64,000 nt of DNA, taken from an uncultured Clostridia bacterium (lineage in GTDB: Bacteria; Bacillota; Clostridia; Christensenellales; Borkfalkiaceae). The stretch's first letter is position 1, and each line of letters begins with the position of its first letter. This document shows positions 1 through 6,879 of this stretch, in pieces. The stretch spans positions 1 through 64,000 of the forward strand of contig CAKQMB010000001.1 of assembly GCA_934254825.1 (NCBI GenBank), read 5' to 3'. The position numbers and the translations under genes are program-made. The notes beneath the pieces were generated by a model. That model was not told where the DNA came from and ran no database searches. It saw only the letters and a program-made list of their open reading frames with translations.

Positions 1-57
1 GAATTCGGCACGATAGGAGTCCTTTCCTTTGGCGGTGGAATTAAAAGAGTTATGTGA
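1..57 (+). CDS. C-terminal end of an unidentified protein (partial)
   Basis: An open frame enters from the left edge and stops with TGA at 55-57. The visible 18 residues end in GVLSFGGGIKRVM. The stop codon overlaps the GTGAGG that serves as ribosome binding site for the next gene, so the two look translationally coupled. Nothing more can be said about function; the neighbours suggest a conjugative-element gene. Confidence 0.45.
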   Translation, partial: EFGTIGVLSFGGGIKRVM

Positions 58-67
58 GGTATATACA

Positions 68-340
68 ATGAAGATTACAATAACGCATAACAATAAAACT
101 TATGTATTTGAACACGGTTTTAAAGTGTTCATCTTCGACTGTGCCGTAAATAACGATTTTGACATTACGCACCCTGACGAACTAAAAGATTTTATCTGTC
201 TTGTCAGCGATTGTTATTTAAAAGACTTAAATCAAACACCGCTCGGAGCATTGTCGGATTATATGGCAAAAAATTGGGACGAAATCAAAGAATTATCGCG
301 GCTTGACATTCTTGAAAAGTTTTACGATCAGGTCGCATAA
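68..340 (+). CDS. Small hypothetical protein of a conjugative element
   Basis: This encodes about 90 residues starting MKITITHNNKTYVFE. I chose ATG 68 because GTGAGG lies 7 to 8 bases upstream; an in-frame start at 29 has no such site and overlaps the preceding gene. The protein is acidic, soluble and has no membrane segment. It sits directly upstream of the PcfK/MutS-like gene, whose AAGGAG site overlaps the stop codon of this gene, so they are probably one operon. I do not recognise the family. The context suggests an accessory gene of an integrative conjugative element or plasmid. Confidence 0.65.
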   Translation: MKITITHNNKTYVFEHGFKVFIFDCAVNNDFDITHPDELKDFICLVSDCYLKDLNQTPLGALSDYMAKNWDEIKELSRLDILEKFYDQVA

Positions 341-356
341 GGAGAGAGTGAATTTT

Positions 357-1286
357 GTGGAACTTAATTTAAAGGCAAATACGCCCTCAGAACAGAAAAT
401 TTTGGAATATTTACAAAATAACGCAAGCGAAACATTAGCGGAAAAAATCAATAACGGCACTCCCTTTGAAAAAGCCGGTAAGCCTTTACTCAACAAAAAG
501 ACGCTTTCGGGCTTTATGAAATATGCCTGCGAGGAAGCAAGAAAGACAGTTGAAAGCGGTTCATCTTCTGCGTGTATCGAAGATTCAGTCGTTTACGGTT
601 GGGCTGTTCATTATTTCGAGGAAGAATCAATCGAAGGCACTTTATATACTCTCGACGGTGAAGAATATAAGCCCGCCGTAAAGGCAAAAAACGCTCAAAA
701 ATCGACTTATACGCCCACTTCTGCTCCGAAACAGCAAAATCAGCAGGCTTCTTTATTCGATATTATTTCACAAGAAAACAACGTTGCCGATACAACAAAA
801 CAGGAACAGCCTGTAATTCAAAAGAAAGAAGAGTCGCTCGAGGAAACACCAAAGGACGAAACTAAACAAGCCCTTTCGCCCATTTGTACGGAATATAAGA
901 CTTTAAAGGAAAAATATTCGGATTACGTTATCGCATATCGTCTCGGGGATTTTTATGAAATACTCGGTAAAGACGCCGTGACTATCGCTTCTGAACTCGA
1001 TTTAACTTTAACGGGGCGTGATTGCGGACTTACCCACCGTATTCCAATGGTCGGTTTCCCTTATCACGCCGCAGAGGTGTATTTCGGGAAAATAGCGCGA
1101 AAACACAATCTTGCTATATGCGAAAACGATAAAGACATACAACTTATTGACAAGATAAATATTGACGATAATCGACTTATAGACCAAGATACAGGCGAAA
1201 TACTCAATCAGAAAGACTTCAAAACAGACAATATGATAAAAACACTTTATTCCATTTTCGGAAACGACATCGAGGTGAAATTATGA
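357..1286 (+). CDS. PcfK/AcrIIA9-like protein fused to a MutS N-terminal-like domain
   Basis: About 309 aa. GTG 357 is chosen because AAGGAG (339-344) lies at a usable distance; GTG 348 is too close. Residues 1 to about 100 resemble the PcfK-like family, to which the Cas9 inhibitor AcrIIA9 belongs: note LAEKINNG, the YACEEARK segment and the VVYGWAVHYFEEESIEG signature. A Gln/Glu/Lys-rich linker follows (about 120-170). Residues about 175-270 resemble the mismatch-binding domain I of MutS, including RLGDFYEIL with the Phe-x-Glu pair that stacks on mismatches in MutS, LTLTGRD, the IPMVGFPYHAA segment and LAICE. There is no MutS ATPase. Its TGA overlaps the ATG of the PcfJ gene, so the two are coupled. 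PcfK and PcfJ are known from conjugative plasmid pCF10. Any anti-Cas9 or mismatch-binding activity is inference. Confidence 0.75.
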   Translation: MELNLKANTPSEQKILEYLQNNASETLAEKINNGTPFEKAGKPLLNKKTLSGFMKYACEEARKTVESGSSSACIEDSVVYGWAVHYFEEESIEGTLYTLDGEEYKPAVKAKNAQKSTYTPTSAPKQQNQQASLFDIISQENNVADTTKQEQPVIQKKEESLEETPKDETKQALSPICTEYKTLKEKYSDYVIAYRLGDFYEILGKDAVTIASELDLTLTGRDCGLTHRIPMVGFPYHAAEVYFGKIARKHNLAICENDKDIQLIDKINIDDNRLIDQDTGEILNQKDFKTDNMIKTLYSIFGNDIEVKL

Positions 1287-2605
1287 AAATAGAAAAGATA
1301 AAACCTATACCGAAATACATACAGAAAAAGATTAAACTTTACGACGATAAATTGAAAACCGCGCCGCTCGGTAGAACTCGTTTTTATGCTTACTTTACTA
1401 AAAATGACGGCGAACTTGTCAAAGTTACGGTTGCAGTCCGAGATTGTAAAAAACAATGGTATTGCAAACCGGTTGTTATTCACGGCGTTCATTCGGATAG
1501 ATGTTTCAGCAAAGATATAAAGTTTACATACATTGCCGGATATACTGTCGGTTGGCACGACCGAGGGATTTCAAAATATCCCGATTGGTATGAAAGCAAA
1601 GAATGGGGCTGGTCGTCTGACGATTCGTTTGATCCCTATGCCCCTATTGTCAACCGCGAATATATCTTACAACACTTTCCCGAATACAAATACAGCGCTG
1701 TTGACAGATATACGGGCGTGAACATTTTCAAATACTTGAGGCTTTACGAAAAATTCCCGCAAATAGAATATCTGACTAAACTCGGATTGCATAATATCGC
1801 AATGTCAGCGCAGATTTTACGGCTTTGCGGTAAAGAAAAAAGATTCCGTAAATGGCTTGCAACAAACAGATATGATATTCCCCATTCCAATTACTATGTT
1901 TCTTCGATTATTACGGCTTATAAAACCGCAAAACCTATATATGAAATAGACAAATTTGCGAAACGAAAAATCAAATTTGACCACGCGGAAAAAATTGATA
2001 ACGTTAAGGCACTTGTAAAAAACGAAGTCGGCAAGTTTTTGGACTATATCGAAAAGCAAAACACGAACTTTTATTCATATAGAGATTATCTCACCACTTG
2101 TCAATACCTCGGCTTAGATATGGACGAGGAAAAGAACCGCTATCCGCATGATTTTAAGCGTTGGCACGATATACGAATCGACGAATACTACTCCGCAAAA
2201 GCATTGAAAGACGAGCAGGAACACAAGGAGTTTTACGACAAATTCGCCGCCGTAGCAAGCAAGTATTTAGGACTCGAATATGATAAAAAGTCTATCTATA
2301 TAGCGATTATCGCACAAAAACCGTCTGACTTAATACGCGAAGGCGAATTACTTCATCACTGTGTCGGTCGTATGGGTTATGACCAAAAGTTTGCTCGCGA
2401 AGAATCGCTTATTTTCTTTATCCGAATGAAATACGAACCCGACAAGCCGCTTGTAACGGTTGAATACTCTTTGAAAGATAAGAAAGTTCTTCAATGTTAC
2501 GGCGACCACGACAGCAAACCAAACGACAACGTAATGGAGTTTGTTAATAAGAAATGGCTGCCTTACGCAAACAGAAAAGTTCGCAAAATTCAAAAGGCGG
2601 CTTAA
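1283..2605 (+). CDS. pcfJ: PcfJ-like protein
   Basis: 440 aa, starting at an ATG that overlaps the previous stop (ATGA). The C-terminal third carries the PcfJ-family signature: LLHHCVGRMGYDQKFAREES followed by a FFIR strand, then VEYSLKDKKVLQCYGDHDSKP. The N-terminal two thirds are rich in aromatic and basic residues and contain many Lys/Tyr pairs. PcfJ belongs to the conjugation gene region of enterococcal plasmid pCF10, and homologues are common in integrative elements of gut Firmicutes and Bacteroidetes; the biochemical role is not well established. The protein is soluble and predicted cytoplasmic. The coupled PcfK-like partner is the expected neighbour, which supports the call. Confidence 0.82.
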   Translation: MKIEKIKPIPKYIQKKIKLYDDKLKTAPLGRTRFYAYFTKNDGELVKVTVAVRDCKKQWYCKPVVIHGVHSDRCFSKDIKFTYIAGYTVGWHDRGISKYPDWYESKEWGWSSDDSFDPYAPIVNREYILQHFPEYKYSAVDRYTGVNIFKYLRLYEKFPQIEYLTKLGLHNIAMSAQILRLCGKEKRFRKWLATNRYDIPHSNYYVSSIITAYKTAKPIYEIDKFAKRKIKFDHAEKIDNVKALVKNEVGKFLDYIEKQNTNFYSYRDYLTTCQYLGLDMDEEKNRYPHDFKRWHDIRIDEYYSAKALKDEQEHKEFYDKFAAVASKYLGLEYDKKSIYIAIIAQKPSDLIREGELLHHCVGRMGYDQKFAREESLIFFIRMKYEPDKPLVTVEYSLKDKKVLQCYGDHDSKPNDNVMEFVNKKWLPYANRKVRKIQKAA

Positions 2606-2639
2606 CACAAAAGACAGCATACAAAAGGAGAACATCATT

Positions 2640-2966
2640 ATGAACAACTATTTTCGTATAACCGCATACAACCCCGAACATAACATATGCTTTATAGCCG
2701 ACTCTTATGGCAAGTTCGAAAAAATATGGCAATTTTCGTCGTATCTCATTCAGCACGGCTGTAAAATCGTCGAAGTAAACAACAGCGATAATTTTCTCGA
2801 TTACAAAAACCTGCCGATTTTACCCGAACCGTCGGACAAAATTATTATCCGAGCAATAGAAGAAGGACGAACAAATTATCTTCCGCACGTTGTGAACGGC
2901 ATTAACTGTAAAATCGTAGTTATGGGCGATAAGGCATATATTCCGTCTGTCACTGCACAACAATAA
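2640..2966 (+). CDS. Small protein of integrative elements, function unknown
   Basis: 108 aa starting MNNYFRITAY. The start is set at ATG 2640 because AAAGGAG lies 9 to 13 bases upstream; a longer in-frame reading would overlap the PcfJ gene. The protein looks like a compact alpha/beta fold, with conserved-looking stretches FEKIWQFSSYLIQ and IIIRAIEEG. I recall similar short proteins beside conjugation genes in Clostridia, but no activity is known to me. It is the last plus-strand gene of the module and faces a convergent regulator-like gene. Confidence 0.65.
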   Translation: MNNYFRITAYNPEHNICFIADSYGKFEKIWQFSSYLIQHGCKIVEVNNSDNFLDYKNLPILPEPSDKIIIRAIEEGRTNYLPHVVNGINCKIVVMGDKAYIPSVTAQQ

Positions 2967-2995
2967 AATCCGTTTAAAAAATTTGTTATAATCGT

Positions 2996-3025
2996 AATTC
3001 GCGCGACAGTATTTTCGTGCGAATT
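2996..3025. other. Short inverted repeat between convergent genes
   Basis: Seven-base arms AATTCGC (2996-3002) and GCGAATT (3019-3025) flank a 16-base loop in the 105-base gap after the last plus-strand gene. No T-run follows, so I do not call it a terminator. A TATAAT sits at 2987-2992 without a convincing -35. Confidence 0.35.
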
Positions 3026-3071
3026 GCGGTGCAAAATAACAGCAGACACCTTGTACAATCGATTTAGTTAG

Positions 3072-3404
3072 TTAAAATAAAGACGGAGAGATTTCACTCC
3101 CTCCGTCTTTGTTGAAATATTGATACAAATACTCTTGTAATCTCTTGTGTAATTTTTCAATATAAACTCTCGAATAGCCTAAATCATACGACACGGATTT
3201 TAATGTTCCGCCGTTAAGATAAATACAAACGTAGAGTTTATACAACTTTGCCGGAGAAAATTTCATCGCCTCATTATATTTTTCGGCAAGGCAAACTACT
3301 CTGTTTTCTCCGACGACATTTGCTGCTTTACGAAACATATCGTAATTTACATAGTAAAACCTGATTTCTTTTAGATCTTTTCTGATTTCTTCTTCTGTTT
3401 TCAT
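3072..3404 (-). CDS. Helix-turn-helix, sigma-like small regulator
   Basis: 110 aa from ATG 3404, which has AAGGTG at proper spacing; a GTG at 3413 in the same frame has no ribosome binding site. The C-terminal half, NGGTLKSVSYDLGYSRVYIEK, has the shape of the recognition helices in sigma-70 region 4-like phage/ICE activators. The N-terminal half is helical (EEIRKDLKEIRFYYVNYDMF). It is probably a DNA-binding regulator of the mobile element. Because it lies on the same strand just after the GH95 gene it could also be read from that operon. Its last codons form a terminator hairpin. Confidence 0.6.
   Translation of the reverse strand: MKTEEEIRKDLKEIRFYYVNYDMFRKAANVVGENRVVCLAEKYNEAMKFSPAKLYKLYVCIYLNGGTLKSVSYDLGYSRVYIEKLHKRLQEYLYQYFNKDGGSEISPSLF
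3079..3110 (-). terminator. Hairpin terminator overlapping the end of the HTH gene
   Basis: Ten-base arms AAAGACGGAG (3079-3088) and CTCCGTCTTT (3101-3110) form a perfect stem. Read leftward the stem is followed by TTATTTT, as expected for an intrinsic terminator. The structure lies inside the final codons of the HTH gene and may also stop transcription arriving from the conjugation genes. Confidence 0.6.
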
Positions 3405-3469
3405 CGACTTCACCTTTTAGTTTTCCGATGATACAAGTTGCCGACTGATTTTACCAATACTTCAATTTA

Positions 3470-5593
3470 TCATCGCCGATAAATTTCATTTTTACCACGA
3501 CAAAGATTTATCGTTTTCCCGTCCGCAAATTTTACCGTTCTTTCGGACGGCGACTTTATCGTAAGCAAAGACAGCTCGCCGTTTTTAAGCGTTGCCGAAA
3601 CTAAAAGTCCGCCGCGCGAACGCAGGTTTTTAAATTCGACTGTTCCGTTCTTCCACTCGTCGGGAATTGCGGGAAACAACTCGATAAAACCTTGGTGATC
3701 CTGCAAAAGCATTTCGTGGAGCGCGTCCGCAAAGCCGAACAGGCTTTCGAGCGTGAACGGGCGATAATGCCACTGTGTATAACCGTAATGCTTATAATCG
3801 CCGTTTAAATGAAAGCCGTTTTCGGCGACAAAGCCTTTACAAAACTGCCCGAGCCTTTCTTTCGCGGCGTTGCCGTTTTTCGCCATAGCGTAAATCTGCG
3901 CCGACATCGCAAACGAAAAACCGACCCAGTAACCCGTACCGAGAATTTCGAGATTTTTAATCGTGTTTTCGTAAATTTTCTTATGCTCGTCCGTGTCGTA
4001 ATTTATGAGATGCAACGGATAAAGGCACATATCATGCGAAAAATGCCTGTGCGATTCGGGCAGATACTGCGTTTTATCGAGCATCACCACGCCGCTGCTA
4101 TCAATCGCAATATCGTCGAGTTTTCCGAGGATTTCCTCGTACTCTTCCGCACTTTCTCCGAACTTTTCGGCGTAACCTTTCAAGGTTTTGAAAAGATAAA
4201 TCAAAAGCGACAGATCGAAATTCGAATTCGGTTCGAGATACGCTTTCCGCTCGTTATCGAAAATCTCGGGCGAAGAGGAAACGGGCAGATAAAGTTTGCC
4301 GTTTTTCTCCCGCAAAAGCCCTTTTATCGCCTGCCCGACTTCTTTAAAAAACGGATACGCTCTGTTTATTAAGAATTTTTCGTCGTCCGTGTAAAGGTAA
4401 TATTCGTCGAAACTCTGCGCCGCCCATATCGTCATCGTAGGCGATAAGGAATACTGCGCCCAGCCGCCCATAGCTTTGCCGTCCAAAGTAGAACAGGACG
4501 GAAGCAAAAGCCCTTTAACGCCGAAAAATTCTTTCGCAAATCTCTCGTAAGCGGGCTTGAGCCGCCAGAGATAATCGATAAACGCCTCGCCCTCTTCGAG
4601 CCTGTTCGCTTTTAAATAGGACTGATAGGAAAGCTCGGTGTTCGTATCGTGGTGATAATCTCCTTTCCACGGCGGCAGACAGTCGTTATCCGCAGTCCAC
4701 ACGCCCTGAAGAGGCATAGGATAGCCGCCCTTTTTCGAACAGCATTTAAACAAATACCAACTCTTTTTATAAGTTTCGTCGATGAGCTTATCCCCCGTTT
4801 TAACCGAGGATTTCGCCCAAAATTTCTTCCAAGCCTTTTTATGCTCGTCAAAAAGTTTGTCAAAGCCTTTTTCGGCGGCTTTTATAAGGATTTTTTCGGC
4901 ATAACCGATATAATCTTTATCGTCATCGGTCGTAGCGAGCGTGTAATAAATTTCATCGCCCGTTTTGTACGTTACTATGCCGAACGAATAATCGGTGCGG
5001 GTATTCTGTTCGTACCACTTAAAGCCGTCTTTTTCGAAAAATTTAGCTTTCGGATAATCAAGCGACATTTCGCCCGCGTTGTCGTCAAGCCCCGAACCGC
5101 CCTCGGTTTTACCCGAAAGATAAGCGGGAACGTGAAGATTTATTCCCGTATTTTCATAAAGCTTAATAATGCCCGCGTTCGGTTCATCAAACACAAAAAC
5201 CTCGGCTATAAGTCGATTATCGCCACAAATTTTAACAATTGCGTTATCGATATCGAGCGAATAGCGAATATTTTCAGTGGTTTTTCCGAAATCGAGTTCG
5301 ATATGCCCCGCGGTGATTTTCGATGGGTACGGCTTACCCATAAATATATCCTCGAAAAGCCTTTCGCGCTCTTTCCAATCTTCCTCTTTTCCGCTCAGAA
5401 AAAGTTTAACGAGGTTTTGAAAATTAAATCCTTTTTCAAGCGTGACTTCGTTAGGACGCAAATCCCACAAATCGGTTCTGTCAACCGTTATTTTCAAAGG
5501 ATGCGAGCTGTAAACAAGACTGCCCGTTTTCCCGTTTCCGAGAGGCAACCCCTCGTCCCACTTTTCTGTTGCCTGCATTTTTATTTTTCTCAT
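3470..5593 (-). CDS. Glycoside hydrolase family 95 (alpha-L-fucosidase-like)
   Basis: 707 aa without a signal peptide, so probably intracellular. Family GH95 enzymes remove alpha-linked fucose (some remove L-galactose) by inversion. Supporting features are the N-terminal WDEGLPLGNGKTGSLVY motif, the barrel segment around YHHDTNTELSYQSY, the SPEIF region, NGDYKHYGYTQW, and the C-terminal FTLESLFGFADALHEMLLQ / IELFPAIPDEWKNG / LRSRGG run typical of the family. The length is close to the usual 750-800 aa. The canonical Asn-x-Asn of the fucosidase active site (Asn421/Asn423 in Bifidobacterium bifidum AfcA) appears here as Asp-Thr-Asn, so substrate or rate may differ. It is the last gene of the glycan operon, next to GH112. 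Confidence 0.85.
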   Translation of the reverse strand: MRKIKMQATEKWDEGLPLGNGKTGSLVYSSHPLKITVDRTDLWDLRPNEVTLEKGFNFQNLVKLFLSGKEEDWKERERLFEDIFMGKPYPSKITAGHIELDFGKTTENIRYSLDIDNAIVKICGDNRLIAEVFVFDEPNAGIIKLYENTGINLHVPAYLSGKTEGGSGLDDNAGEMSLDYPKAKFFEKDGFKWYEQNTRTDYSFGIVTYKTGDEIYYTLATTDDDKDYIGYAEKILIKAAEKGFDKLFDEHKKAWKKFWAKSSVKTGDKLIDETYKKSWYLFKCCSKKGGYPMPLQGVWTADNDCLPPWKGDYHHDTNTELSYQSYLKANRLEEGEAFIDYLWRLKPAYERFAKEFFGVKGLLLPSCSTLDGKAMGGWAQYSLSPTMTIWAAQSFDEYYLYTDDEKFLINRAYPFFKEVGQAIKGLLREKNGKLYLPVSSSPEIFDNERKAYLEPNSNFDLSLLIYLFKTLKGYAEKFGESAEEYEEILGKLDDIAIDSSGVVMLDKTQYLPESHRHFSHDMCLYPLHLINYDTDEHKKIYENTIKNLEILGTGYWVGFSFAMSAQIYAMAKNGNAAKERLGQFCKGFVAENGFHLNGDYKHYGYTQWHYRPFTLESLFGFADALHEMLLQDHQGFIELFPAIPDEWKNGTVEFKNLRSRGGLLVSATLKNGELSLLTIKSPSERTVKFADGKTINLCRGKNEIYRR

Positions 5594-5610
5594 AACAATG
5601 CAGTAACCCC

Positions 5611-6777
5611 TTAATCAATATCAAAAATTTTCATTTCGCCCGCCGCAAGCCAAAATGTTTCCGATTTCTTGTTTTTAAACACAACCGTAATCTTATTTGC
5701 ATAACGCTGAGAAGCATTCACGATTGAAACGCGCCGTTTGTCGGTGTTGTTTACTTTATAATAACTTACAATAGTCGGGAAAGATTTTTCCCCCTTTACA
5801 GATTGTATCACATCATCTTCGCACATTCTTTTCGCAGGATCGTAAATATGCCCTACATGATAAACCTTTTCAAGCGTCATTGTATCAAAATATTGCCGAT
5901 AGTATTCATTAAAAATATACTGCTCGCGAGCGATCGCGTCGAAAAGCGGAGAGCTCATTCTCTTTTTCCCTATAAGCGGATTACCTACATAACTTGTTCC
6001 CGCATTATATTGATACAAATGAAACCAGATAATTCCTCTCGCCCCGTGGGCAAGCGCGGTGTAAATCTGCCAACGAATATCTTCTTCCGTGGGCAGACGA
6101 TAACACCAATGCCCGACTGCAAGAAGGCTTACGTAAAAGGGGATGCCGTATTTTTGCGTTATTTCAAAATACTTGTCCAACACATAAAAATAACTGTTGA
6201 TACCGCATTCCGTATTCCTGTTCCACTCGAGACATTGAGAATATTGATCGTACCCTATCAACGGAACACCGCTTTCACGCAAAATTTTTTCAACGGCTTC
6301 CGTATGGACGCTTTCTTTCGCCCCTATATCCATATCAAAATCCGAGCCACCGCCCCAATATGGTAAAAGGTTTCCGAACGGAACCGTATCCGGCATTTCC
6401 TTGATAACAATTTTAGCCGTAAGCACAAAATCGTCTATCTCGTCAAACGTCGGTTCATCTCCTATAAAAAAGCCGAATGTGGCAGGATGTTTTCCGAAAT
6501 CATTAAAAGCATTTTTAACGCCTTCCATAAATTTCGTTTCACCTATTTTCGCCAAAGTTCTGAAATGAGTACGCTTATCGCAAACGATAAGTTTTAACCC
6601 GTTTTTTTCACACCCGTCCAAAATATCAAGCATATCTTGTTTGTTGTGTTTTTCGGGATCAAAAGTAAAACTCATCGGCAAATCGCTCCCGAGGTCAACC
6701 CAGTCTTTCACGGCTTCCTTTCCGAAAACTCCGCTTTCTACATAATTCCAAAATCCGAATCTGATTTTATTATCCAT
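5611..6777 (-). CDS. Cytoplasmic TIM-barrel glycosidase-like protein
   Basis: 388 aa with no signal peptide; AGGAG lies 7 bases before ATG 6777. It shares a plan with three lipoproteins of the same operon. A FGFFIGDEPTFDEI strand carries an Asp-Glu-Pro at the position where GH-A clan enzymes keep the acid/base residue. Then come GNLLPYW, a GYDQYS strand, and RWQIYTALAHGARGIIWFHLYQ near the end of the barrel, followed by a small beta domain (KRRVSIVNASQRYANK). It is probably a retaining glycosidase or a related carbohydrate-active enzyme acting on imported sugar. I cannot name the family or substrate. It has its own promoter at 6849-6877 and is followed after 17 bases by GH95. Confidence 0.7.
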   Translation of the reverse strand: MDNKIRFGFWNYVESGVFGKEAVKDWVDLGSDLPMSFTFDPEKHNKQDMLDILDGCEKNGLKLIVCDKRTHFRTLAKIGETKFMEGVKNAFNDFGKHPATFGFFIGDEPTFDEIDDFVLTAKIVIKEMPDTVPFGNLLPYWGGGSDFDMDIGAKESVHTEAVEKILRESGVPLIGYDQYSQCLEWNRNTECGINSYFYVLDKYFEITQKYGIPFYVSLLAVGHWCYRLPTEEDIRWQIYTALAHGARGIIWFHLYQYNAGTSYVGNPLIGKKRMSSPLFDAIAREQYIFNEYYRQYFDTMTLEKVYHVGHIYDPAKRMCEDDVIQSVKGEKSFPTIVSYYKVNNTDKRRVSIVNASQRYANKITVVFKNKKSETFWLAAGEMKIFDID

Positions 6778-6848
6778 ATATTTCTCCTGCCAAACCGAAT
6801 AAATACACCCGATATTTTTCAGTCAATATGCAAAACAAGTCTTTCAAT

Positions 6849-6877
6849 ATAATAACATAAAAGAATACAAAAATCAA
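6849..6877 (-). promoter_or_regulatory. Internal sigma-A promoter ahead of the last two operon genes
   Basis: On the minus strand TTGATT (6872-6877) and TATTAT (6849-6854) are 17 bases apart, with a TGT in front of the -10 (extended form). The expected start is about 65 bases before ATG 6777. It would let the barrel protein and GH95 be expressed apart from the upstream genes. Confidence 0.6.
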
Positions 6878-6879
6878 GG

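Noticed and set aside
1..13. The window begins with GAATTCGGCACGA, the sequence of a common EcoRI cDNA adaptor
   Set aside because: The bases are in frame with an open coding end that continues to a stop at 55-57 and leads into coupled genes, so a chance or window-cut origin is more likely than vector contamination. Reads spanning the left edge would settle it.
2987..2992. TATAAT after the last plus-strand gene of the conjugative module as a promoter of an RNA
   Set aside because: No acceptable -35 at 16-18 bases and no gene or clear structured RNA downstream before the convergent gene.
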